Shown piece by piece: positions 1-9,729 of a stretch of DNA of 12,778 bases (position 1 is the first letter of the stretch; the number at the start of each line of letters is the position of its first letter). Location: assembly GCA_004335635.1 (NCBI GenBank), contig QAXH01004897.1, positions 4,779-17,556 of the forward strand, given 5' to 3'. The notes under the pieces are model-generated. The model was not told the DNA's origin. It did not search any database and saw nothing but the letters and a program-made list of their open reading frames with translations. The position numbers and the translations under genes are program-made. The stretch is from Chloromonas sp. AAM2. Lineage: Eukaryota; Chlorophyta; Chlorophyceae; Chlamydomonadales; Chlamydomonadaceae.

Positions 1-312
1 CGCCAGAAGGCTGACGTAGCACAAACTGGCCTTCCCGTGCCGTTACTGTGGGGCGATGCCATGGAGAGGTGTGGCAAACAGTAACTATGGCTTGGGCAGG
101 GCCAAACACGAGCCAAACACTTCAAACCTTGAATCCGCACCCATGCCAGGATGGGTTGGCACTAAGGGTTGGGATTGCATTTGCTTTGTTGCCTCTTCCA
201 TGGTTGCTGTGCTAGCCCGTCACTGCCATGGTTAATATGCGACTTGTCGCCTCTTGCTATTTTGCAACTTGCCGAACAGTTGTGGCGCTTAGCAGCTGCC
301 TACATCAGAGAT
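1..312. other. Stretch without recognised gene
   Basis: This is the sequence 3' of the kinase-tail stop codon on the minus strand. No convincing open reading frame, RNA gene or repeat was seen. No TGTAA poly(A) signal (the green-algal type; it would read TTACA on the plus strand) was found by eye, so the transcript end is not defined here. Confidence 0.4.
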
Positions 313-503
313 TCATGACGCACTGAGCATTGACTGCAAGTGCACTTGGTCGGGTCCTACTGCTTGTTGACTGGGGATGTCGCCTGCGTATGCAGCCTCC
401 AGCCTGTCCATTACATCGTTGAAGGTAGGCCTGCTTGACGCTTCCTGGGACCAGCAGTCTTTGATGATTCTTGGGACCAGCAGTCTCTTGGGACAACCAT
501 CAT
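313..503 (-). CDS. C-terminal end of a TKL-type protein kinase domain (partial)
   Basis: The last about 62 residues of a reading frame closing with TGA at 313-315. They contain the conserved final kinase helix (subdomain XI): DGCPKRL, then IIKDCWSQE, then SSRPTFNDVMDRLEAAY. This fits the usual TKL/tyrosine-kinase pattern of G-C-P, I-x-x-C-W and R-P-T-F followed by an amphipathic helix. The invariant Arg of the RPTF motif is present. The start at 503 is a proposed AG acceptor (CAACGCAG) and is not certain. The spacing between GCP and CW is about two residues longer than usual, at the site of a 26-bp duplication. Nothing resembling the catalytic core lies immediately upstream, so this is either the last exon of a kinase whose other exons I cannot see, or a relict. 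It shares the strand of the FN2-module membrane protein 2.6 kb upstream and could be the end of the same gene. Confidence 0.55.
434..485 (-). repeat. 26-bp tandem duplication inside the kinase tail
   Basis: Two adjacent 26-bp units (485-460 and 459-434 on the minus strand) match at 22 of 26 positions. Each contains GACTGCTGGTCCCA. Because 26 is not a multiple of three, the first unit is read RLLVPRII and the second DCWSQEAS in the same open frame. Confidence 0.85.
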
Positions 504-1594
504 CTGCGTTGTGCAGCATTGCTTGATACCCACGTCCTGTGCCATCTACAGGCATTTTCCCCTTGCTTTGCAGCCTGCCTGGCGCACTCTTCAACATCAT
601 TGTCGAGAAGACACGCTGTAGTGTCATGGTGCGGTCTCCCGAATTTTAGGCCTCTTCGAAACGCTGCGCACGTGCTCAACTTGCCAGCGTCCGCGCTTGG
701 TGCGGTTCCCTGGTGTCACCCTTGCATGAATAAGCATGCATGTCACTGTATTCCCCTGCGTAGCAAGGCATGTGCCGAAGAGCTGCACCACATGTATGAC
801 ACCCTTTGTCTGCCTTTGTTGTTGTTACATTGACATGCCCTACTTCCAATCGTCTCAGTATCCGATCATCCTATAGGGTTTTCAACTGCAAGGGGAATTG
901 CACCCCAACACTGATGCAGCTGCAATCGTTAGATTAACAGGATGATGTGTGCTTGTTCGACACTACTCTTGCACGTTCGTAACCGTTGTTGACAGGGAAT
1001 GTTGTTTAGCAAAACGTAGCCTAAAGCAAGCACATATGTACAACCAAACACAACACAGCAGCCATTGAAAACTGAAAAGAGTTGTACGCATGAGCTGCGC
1101 TGGCTTGGCAGTGTTTCCGTCAAGGTCAGGTATTCAATGTCACTTCCTTGCACGAACCAACATACTGTGCTTAATTGGTCCCACAGGTGCTCTTGACTGC
1201 CACTTCACTCGGGCACTGGCAAATGCAAATGATGAGCTGAAAATCTGAGCTTGGGCCCAACCACTAAACCAAATTCGCAGTCACAATTTGACCCTGTACG
1301 GCTGCGCACGTCTGTGTGCATTTGGTCCATGGCTTAGGAAATGCAGTTTGCCTGCGATGCATTCCCAAAACACATGACAAGCTTCAGGGGTTGTCAAGCA
1401 ACCATACCTCTCAGAACGTGAAGTTAAACGCCTGCCTCATTCATGCAGCCAATGCCCATGCAGCCAATGCCGTTGCAACCCATGCCTCGAAATCAACAAT
1501 GTCTCATGCACATGTGTTCAACACAAATCATAAAGCACAAACTCGTGCTTGCAAGCTGGTCTTGACAGGTCATATACACGCAAAGACAATACGC

Positions 1595-1627
1595 TTTGGC
1601 TACCTCCCCAAGGAGGCGGGTGGCCAG
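1595..1627. repeat. Dispersed hairpin-forming repeat, copy 1
   Basis: A 33-bp element with a CCTCC/GGAGG inner stem and a TTGGC/GGCCA outer stem. It matches the copy at 2134-2166 at about 28 of 33 positions. Its family is not recognised. Confidence 0.6.
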
Positions 1628-2086
1628 TCAGTCAGAAGAGAGCATCTTGCATGCAAGCAGTCCTTGGCGCATTGAACAACAAAGTGGTCGAGATTGACAA
1701 ACCACGCCAGGGCTGATCAACCGCAACCGCAGTCGCAAGGGCCAATCAATGGCGTACGACACGAAGCACTGCATGCATGATGAGCAGCATAATGGCAAGT
1801 GCACATGTCTCACGACTCAAAGCGGGAAGTTCCTTGATTATCCAATGGATTGACAATCAGAACCAGGAGGTGCATTGGTCTCAGAGTCACTGCTTGACAT
1901 CGTCAGACCAGTCAAGAGCAGCCTCAAGGCAAGGCAGCTGTGCCAGCCAAACACAGGCGCACAATCCAACTGCAATGCAACTGAGTGAAGTGCCACCCAA
2001 AAACAAAGAAAGTTTGGACCAGGGCCACGCCTGGGATAAAACGCCAGTGCCAATCTACCCATATTGCAAGGGGGTCTGTTACCCAC

Positions 2087-2116
2087 CAATGCGGGTCTCT
2101 CTACAATGCGGGTCTC
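2087..2116. repeat. Short tandem duplication, period 17
   Basis: CAATGCGGGTCTC occurs at 2087-2099 and again at 2104-2116. It lies just before the second hairpin repeat and may be part of the same repeated element. Confidence 0.6.
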
Positions 2117-2133
2117 AGTCGGCGGGTAGAGGG

Positions 2134-2166
2134 CTTGGCTGCCTCCCCCAGGAGGTGGGTGGCCAA
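2134..2166. repeat. Dispersed hairpin-forming repeat, copy 2
   Basis: Second copy of the 33-bp element at 1595-1627, same orientation. It can fold with TTGGC pairing to GCCAA and CCTCC pairing to GGAGG around a CCCA loop. Two diverged copies 0.5 kb apart suggest a repeat family; a MITE or retroelement end is possible but unproven. Confidence 0.6.
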
Positions 2167-3118
2167 TCTACTGTACAGGCTGTTACGGAACAGATATCTC
2201 AAATAGTAATATGCGCAATGCTATAGAAGGATCCCACCAGGTGACGCTCCTGGAAGGACTAGACAAGTCCTTGGCACTGGCCTAGGTCGTGGGTAAAGTC
2301 AGTTGACGCATCGGCAACACAACTGTCGTCACGTGGGTAGTTGTGCAAACCTCACAAACCCATAGCAATGGCATGCAGCACACTGCCTCGTAACAACAGC
2401 TAGTGCTTTGGACTTCCCCCCGAGAGTCAGCTGGGCACCTGAGTAAACGCACAACTACTAGGGCATACTACCGGAGTACAACATTGCTGCAAGCGAAGGA
2501 GGCTGTGGTCACCTGCCCTGCCTGCACTGCTGGCAGAAAGGGGCATCAGCAGGCAAGCATCAAATCCCTGGTACTCGCAAGTCTAGCTTCTCTGCAACCC
2601 TGGGCTGTCATACATGCACTTGCAATGTGCCACCACGAGAATGTGGGATAGGACGGAATGTGACTGAACAGAAAGCAGTACTGCAGGCAGTGTCGCTCAC
2701 AGTCAGATGCTATCCCTTGACAGGCAGAAGACGGAAACAAATACTTGTGCGCAATGGGGGATGATAGTAGTGTGCACATGTGTGCGCCATCAGGTCTGCA
2801 TCCAGCCAATAAGCCTGCATTCCTGCTTACCAGGGTGGTTTGTGGACACGCATGTGAAGTTGCATACCCTGGACCCCAGGAAACCCTTTCCCCGATAAAC
2901 CCATCTCTGTTATTCCAGTAGACAGAACTTCACCGCTTTTTTAGCCCATTTCAGCTATTTGCTTAGCCCAATGGACAGGGGCCAGGAACCTGTGTGATGG
3001 CCGGTGGCGGCGAGTCCTACATGTGTTCGCAATCGGGGCGTGCATTGGTGGTTGCCTGCCGGGTACTGAATATGCGTGCTACGGTCCGTGCACCCTTATG
3101 GTCGCTGCATGACGTGGC

Positions 3119-3355
3119 CTAGGTGACGTGCCTGAGTGGGTCTGTGACTGCGGAGGCTGGCACAGGCGGCGCTGGTCGGCGTGCCTGGGATGCATTGGCA
3201 TCAGCAGCGACCGAGTCCATTGGCATCCAAAGCAGGTTGTCTTTGGCAACACCACCCGTTGTGCTGGGTTGTGCCGGTGCAGCAGTGTGCGTCAATTCGT
3301 GGGACAGCGCAAGGACGGAGCTGTTTGTCCCGGGACCGGTGGCACCATTATGTCT
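3119..3355 (-). CDS. Possible continuation of exon 14 in a shifted frame
   Basis: A minus-strand frame, offset from exon 14, stays open for about 78 codons after a stop at 3358-3356 and ends with TAG at 3121-3119. Its composition (Ala, Pro, Ser, Thr; RRPAPPVPASAV) matches the preceding exon and the DNA remains GC-rich, unlike the AT-richer flank below 3060. A frameshift or sequencing indel joining it to exon 14 is the simplest reading. It could instead be chance. Confidence 0.45.
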   Translation of the reverse strand, partial: RHNGATGPGTNSSVLALSHELTHTAAPAQPSTTGGVAKDNLLWMPMDSVAADANASQARRPAPPVPASAVTDPLRHVT

Positions 3356-3756
3356 TCAGGGCCAGGGGTGTTGCTATGGGTCGGCTGCAGGCTGCTGCCA
3401 GTGTTGCCCGCCGTCGGGGCGGTGGATTGCGGCAGGGAAAGGTACACGCTGCCAGACGGAGCGGGGCTTGGTGTCGGGCGTCCTGGCGACAGGGCGGGGT
3501 TGGTGGCGGTGGCAGGAGGCGCGCCTGACAGGGCGGGCGAGATGGGACCGCTGCCAAGGCTTAGGCCTGCTGCGGCCTTGAACTGATTCATGCGTTGTGC
3601 CATGGACTGACGGGAGCCTCCGGAGGGGGTGGGCGAGAGAATGACGGGCCGGGGGGCGGTCCAGGGTTCGGCGCCGGCCGGCTCTCTGGCATAGGGCGGG
3701 TGTGCTGTCGACCGGATTGGCGAGTCAGGTGAGCCTTGGCCCGCGGACGACCCAGT
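3292..3756 (-). CDS. Exon 14 of model: Pro/Ser-rich cytoplasmic region
   Basis: It begins after acceptor CTGTGCGCGTGCAG in phase 0, following the phase 0 donor of exon 13. It encodes about 154 residues rich in Pro, Ser, Ala and Thr with many S-P/T-P sites (SPDSPIRS, ILSPTPSGG, SPGRPTPSPAPSG), typical of a disordered tail that could be phosphorylated. The frame ends at TGA (3294-3292) shortly after PPVPGQTAPS. A second frame is open from just past 3355 to 3119 with similar composition (ALSHELTH, DNLLWMPMDS, RRPAPPVPAS, then TAG). This suggests that one base is missing in this copy near the CCCGGG at 3329-3334, or a very short unannotated splice. No kinase domain begins here. Confidence 0.65.
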   Translation of the reverse strand, partial: TGSSAGQGSPDSPIRSTAHPPYAREPAGAEPWTAPRPVILSPTPSGGSRQSMAQRMNQFKAAAGLSLGSGPISPALSGAPPATATNPALSPGRPTPSPAPSGSVYLSLPQSTAPTAGNTGSSLQPTHSNTPGPEDIMVPPVPGQTAPSLRCPTN

Positions 3757-6700
3757 CTGCACGCGCACAGGCAGCGAGTACATGGTTTGCACATGGTTTG
3801 CTTATAGCATACATTCACGCACCCACCGAAGGGCTACGAACACCGAGCATTGACCAAAACCCCAAGCACTACCGGCATCCGGCAGCGGCAGCATCAAGCC
3901 CTTCCAAGTCCTGCACTGAATGCAGACATAGCGGCCAATGCGCTTGTTGCAGACTTCTTCCAGCAGAATGTTGCCTGCTAAAGTGTCAGAGTTGCACACC
4001 GCATGCGCTGATTGTGAGCAGCACCTGTCCAGCTTCGCTTCGCCACCGCTCGAGTAGCAAGCCTGGTGCGAGTTGAACTTCAATCACGGATTCATTTGGA
4101 CTGGCGGTCTGGCCCTGCTAGCTCCGCATGCCACTCACCACAGAGCTGCTTCCTGACAAGCCACTCTTGGGTGGCAGTTTGTCGGCGGACCAGTCTCCAT
4201 ACTTGGGTGGTGGGGGCTTTGGCCCTGGCCCGCATGGCCCCGTCATCCCCATCTCCCGCATCACCCGCGCCCGGTGCCGCTGTGACCACACTTTCCGGGA
4301 CCACAGACAGGCGCACAGGAGAAGCAGCAGCCCACCACCCAGGCCGAACGTCAAACCTAGAGCCAAAGCCAGCTTGCGCTTCTTGCCATGATCGTCGCTA
4401 CCTGCAGGCGCAGTAGGTGCACATGTGGTGCGCATGTGCCATGCAGGTGTCATGCATGTGAGTGCATGAATGTACGCCCGGCATGTCCCCAGCACAGCAC
4501 CAGCTATACGTGACAGGCCTTGACAGGCTACATGCACTCTGTGGTACGTCTATCAGAGCTGCCTGTAAGTACAGCAGGCAGCTGCCTGTATAGGAGTGCA
4601 ACAGAAGATATGCAGTCCTCGCCACCTTTGACCAAGACTCAGCCTGCAGTCCCCTTCAACCATGATAACAACAACAATGCACTGTGCACGCTGCCAGGAG
4701 TTATGTGCTCCACCTGCGCTTTGCGGGAAGGATGTGCTTTTAAACAACACGTTACAGGGTGGTGCAGCCTCTGTGCACGTGTCCGCTTGTATCTGGCAGT
4801 GCTGAATACCTGTGCCCCCCCCCCCCCCCACACCTGAGCTGTCTGGTGCTGGTTCGCCTGCCGGGACCTGCTCCAGGCCCAGAGGCATCGCCCCGTCCGG
4901 CGGACCCCACATGGCGTACACCAGCTGGCAGGGCTCCCAGTAGTCCGGGTTGGTACCGTTGGTCTGGCAGGCAGGCGCCCCGGTGGCCACGGGCCCGACC
5001 AGACAGTCTGTGATGGTCCTGTGGCAGGTCAGCAGACGTTCACAGCCACGGGTTAGTCGAGATGAGAGAGGCTGTGCTCTGGTTGCAGCTTGGGATTTGT
5101 TGATGTAAGAGGCCAGCCTCAGGTTCGACTGAATGTCAGGTTGTGTTCTTGTCGCCCGAGCCTTTCAAACCCCAGGTCTCATCTCGTGCTGAACTTTCGG
5201 TTCGGACTGCTACTTTTAGTACAAATGGCAGTGACAAGCAGGCATGCAGGTGTACAACACGGGTCCCCGGCTCTACAATAGGCCATGTGCCCTCACAGTG
5301 GGCGGCGGTAATTCCACAAGGCGAGATGGCGAGCAACATCTGTCTTCAATGCGCGCCATTGGAGATCGACTGCTTGCCACCAACCATGCACACACTTGCA
5401 TGCTCACACTTCAAATCGTGCCACAGTCAAGCCTTGTGTGATGCTGCAATGGCGCCCTAGCATGCCGTGTTCAACAGACTACTGATCTGTCGCCATGAGC
5501 ACTTGCAGGTTGACTGCCCACCACCAACGCACCTCACGGTTCAGTTGTCACGACTTGCACATTTCATTGACACTGGCCTCACCTGCCAGCCACATTAGAC
5601 GGCAGGATGCACTGCCGGCCTGTCTCAGCGCCGTAGCGTGGCCGGGGCGCGCAGGGCTCGAAGCGGCCGTTGCGCGCGAGGCACACACCGGCATCGCCCG
5701 CCATGTGGTCTCCGGCCATGCAGTCGTAGAAGGTCACGTCACGCAGGGAGCGGAACGGCAAAACACATGGCTCCCCCGACAATGTAGTCCTGAGGACAAG
5801 AGCAAACAGTTCACGACACACTCTGCTTCTGAGTGACGTCACCGCAATGCAACCAGCCCATTCAATGATTGAGTTCACGCGCGGAATATACGGCCGTCAG
5901 GGTATGGCTAGTTGTACATCACCACCTACTGCAATCGACAATACACAACATGAGTTAGTACTTGGTGACATCAGAGCAAGGCCATGCACGACATCACTGC
6001 TGCCATGACGTGAGGCTGGATGTACATCCTCATCTACTGCAAGACGGACGTTTGCGCACATAGGCGCATACAGGCGAAGAATAGACATGTAGCCATACAG
6101 GCCCGCAGGGACGCACTTCTTGATAGGCCTGTCACTGCATACCGTGTGGTGTTCGTCACAAGCTGAGCGCACTGCAGCCAGCTGCCGTCCAATGTACGGC
6201 AGTAGCCCGGGTTGCCCGTCTCCGGCCGGCCTCCCACACAATCCCACAGGGTGGCGTTTTCATTTGTGAAGGGAACCACACAGGGAGAGCCTGAGCAAAG
6301 GCAGTCAACATGGACCGTTGGATTTGAACGTGTGCCAGAGACATGGCTGGCACGCTGCGCTGATCACAGAGCAAGCAGCTGCAGCAAGCTACTTTAGACA
6401 CAGAAGGTGAGAAAGGGGGATCATACAATAGTGGCAACCAGGCGGGCTGTGCCGACCATAAGAAAACATCATTGCCACAATATTGGCCTCTTTTTGAATC
6501 AAACTTGGCCTGCCTGCCTGAACGAAACCGTGGCTGGCGCCAGCAAGCAGGAAAGCTAGATACCAAGCCTCTAGCTTGCAGCACCCCTGCAGATAGCTGG
6601 CAGATGAAAACCAGCCAGTGACGCCTTGTCCGCCTACGGTTGATTGATTTGTTACATCAGGGAAGCCGTCGAAGGAGACGGGACGGGATGTGTACTGCCC

Positions 6701-9673
6701 TAACCTACCCCGAGCAAGAAAGGTCCATCTTATGGTCCATTTACACAGCTTACCCAGAACTGTGAACCTTGCTGTTGCGTTTTCCGGAGCTTTGGGTAGT
6801 CTGGTGCGTGCCATGGGCTGGCACTCCTCCCAGTCTCCGTCCACAGTCTGCAGCGGAAAAGCAAGTTGGGAGGGTCAAATTCAAAAGCTGTGAGAGGACG
6901 AAAACCGAGCAGAAGAGCAACTTTTGACATTGAAAGCAGATGACAGAACCCACGATACAGTCTCCCTCTGCTCGTTTGACTGTCTGCAGTACCTGGCTGG
7001 CGACAGAAGACATCCTTGACCCCATGAGGCATACCCATACCATAACACACAACTGCTAAAACACCCTGCTGGTGACTCCGGACTGACAGACCCATGGCAT
7101 GCAACCATGAACCAACTCAGTCATGATCCACATGGACACCTCTAGCGTCGAGGACAAGGTATGTCTTCCCACCTTGCACGCCTCCACACCCTCTGCCCAC
7201 ACACAGTCCGTGCGGTTGAAGCCGCGGTACACGAAGGGGAAAGCGCAGGGCGTGTTGGTCACTGCGCCGCTGCGCTCGGTGGCTGCGCACTCGAACAGCG
7301 CCCCGCCGCTGGTCTGCGATCGCAATGCCAGCAGGGTGCAGCACACAGCAGACGCACACGGTCACATCGCCGGCCACCGGACCTAGTCTGCTTCGTGACT
7401 AGTGTGCAACTTGCATCCCTACATGCTTGCCTCGTCCACAGGACATCAGCAGAGCGTCGACTACACCAGTTGGCACAACTGGAGCCTTTCCATCGAGCAC
7501 ATGACGTCCCTTGCTGAACAGGCTAGTTTCAACACATACCTCTTCCTCTTCCTGCGTTCCACCCTGCACATTTCAAAGTCTGCGTGCCCGCACAGGTATG
7601 TGCACATGTCCGAGCCCCTGCCACTGGATCGCCTCCCACCTGGCACTGCGAGAAGCCCTCTCCCGTGTAGTCCATGCACTCGGACAGGGCAGTGGGGCTC
7701 GCGGGCAGACACCGCTGGCCGTCGATTGTGAAGCGGGTCGGCACCCTGCGGCACGCACAGCCCAAGGGATGCAGAAACCCACATGGGATTGAAGGATGCA
7801 GACGGTGGAACTACCATCGGCGCTGACCAGTCATGCACCCATGCAAATCAGCACGCGACGCTTCTGCGTCAGACGACTCACAACGTACAACGGCTCGCCA
7901 TCCATAAGAACATCATCTAATCCTTGCCAAAGGTGATGAAGGCCATATAGGAGGGAACTAGCCCGGGCCCGCACCTGGGTTGCAGCACGGGTGGCGGTGC
8001 GAACACTGCCTGGCACTGCGTCATCTCCTGCAGGTGCACTTCGGGCAGGGTGCCGGGGACGCCTGCGGAGGAGGGGCCGCGCGCGCCGTGTGTGGGGCAC
8101 ACCTGCAGGCATGGCATCAGGGCAGCAGTCAGGCGGCCAGCTCAGAGAGCAGCAAAGGCAGCAGGCAGGGTTGCTGATGGGGCCATGGCAAGGACTGTGC
8201 ATGCACGTGCATCCATTCTAAAAAGGGTCGATTGGCACGCTCTTGCTACATGCAGAGTGGTGTGACTTTGCGCTGCATTGAAGCCTTCTGTGATTTGACG
8301 GCATGCTCGTACAGTAACAAAATGGTCACCCACGCGATCCCCTCCCACCCGCACCATCCTACCACTGGATACTTGGTAACTGCACCTCACACACCTCCCT
8401 GTCTCTGATGCTGGTGGGGTCCAGCACGCAGTCGCTGTGCACCACCCCTGAGAAGTTGAACGGCAGCTGGCACATGCGCCCGTCCGCCGCCACCCGCTGT
8501 GCGTTGGGAGGGGCGCACATGAGCCACGTGCCCTGAGGTGTGCGGCACATGGTGGACCCCTGCAGGCAGCACATGCGCAGGTTTCTACTACGTCTGGGCA
8601 AGGTCAAGCTGGCCCTGGTGCACGGCGTGCAAGTAGCACAGGGAAATGACTGGTCAGCTCAGCAAGGGCTGCCACGTTTCCTCGAGGACCTGTCAGCCGA
8701 TCACTCTCTCTGATTGAGATTTGTACATGCCATGCCACGTTTCCCTACGCCACTTGCTATGCACTTGTCTGCCGTCTGCGCATCCACATGCTGTCTCGCT
8801 GAGGTCTGGCTGCGCTCCTCTAGCGTGGTCCCTCCATTCTTCCAAGCACAAGAGAGCCTCTTCATCCTTCCACCTGCTGCTGTCCTCCATGCAAGTCCTG
8901 TTTCCTGCCAGTCTACCTCACTCGTACTGCCCCTGCATTGCGGCCCCTGCATTGCGGCCCCTGCATTGCGGCCCCTGCATTGCGGCCCCTGCATTACAGT
9001 CCCTGCATGCAAGTCTTGCCCATCTGCAGCACAGTCCTACCTGAACCGAAACACACGATGCGAAGCGCTTGGCTGGCTGTGAGTCACTGGTGGACCACAC
9101 ACACGAGGCTGGGCTGTCCAGGGGCCGCTGAATGATGGGGGCACACTCCTGCAGACGGAAACCGAACACAGACTCGGTCGTCATGACAACAAATAATGCA
9201 AGGATGATACCTTTGCATGGGATGCAAGGGTACTACCTGCCAACACAGAATCGACACATACATGGAAGCGACCGCTGCATGTTGCTGGGAGTTCAGAAAC
9301 TAGGGTTTGAACCCGGGTCAAGTCACACTCTGAGGCTGTGAGGCTGGCTATGGTCTGCAGAATCAGCTAGTCGTGGGTGAATACATGCAGCCACATCTGG
9401 TTATCTACTCTGGAGTGAAGGATCAGCTGTGCCATGTGGCAAACAGACACTGTCCCTGCTCATAGCTTGGAGAAACGCTTTCAATGTAATACAACACACC
9501 AACGGCAGGCAGACAGGCAGCACACCCACAGGCGCACACACACACGCGCACGCGCACGCGTCCACACTTGCCTGCATCCTCCCCTCGGTCACCATGCACA
9601 GCTCGGTGCCATTGGTTCGCAGGCAGTCGGCGTAGGTGTTGCCCTCGAACCTGAAGGGAATCATGCACATCTG

Positions 9674-9729
<56 letters not shown>

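Larger units (their letters stand above)
504..3118. other. 2.6 kb without recognised gene
   Basis: No reading frame here has recognisable protein motifs on either strand, and codon-level patterns look like noncoding DNA. I searched the minus strand for kinase motifs (HRD, DFG, APE, D-V-[YW]-S-F-G) because a kinase tail follows, and found none. The only hit was an isolated GVAVK-like word near 1192-1206 without a glycine loop. The stretch holds two copies of a hairpin-forming repeat (1595-1627 and 2134-2166) and a short 17-bp-period duplication (2087-2116). It may be one or more long introns or an intergenic region. Confidence 0.4.

Noticed and set aside
1192..1206. EVAVK-like word on the minus strand, suggestive of kinase subdomain II
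   Set aside because: No glycine-rich loop precedes it, the frame stops a few codons later, and no other kinase motif is nearby. Chance is the best explanation.
1777..2226. 149-codon plus-strand open frame
   Set aside because: It runs through a short tandem duplication and the hairpin repeat. No recognisable domain.
3123..3586. Several overlapping plus-strand open frames
   Set aside because: They are shadows of the GC-rich cytoplasmic exon on the other strand. Being open in multiple frames reflects composition.
6323..6333. CGTTCAAATCC on the minus strand, close to a tRNA box B
   Set aside because: The flanking bases cannot form a T-stem and no box A is present. It sits in an intron.
8930..9013. 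Tandem repeat considered as a CRISPR array
   Set aside because: Units are 14 bp and contiguous, with no spacers.
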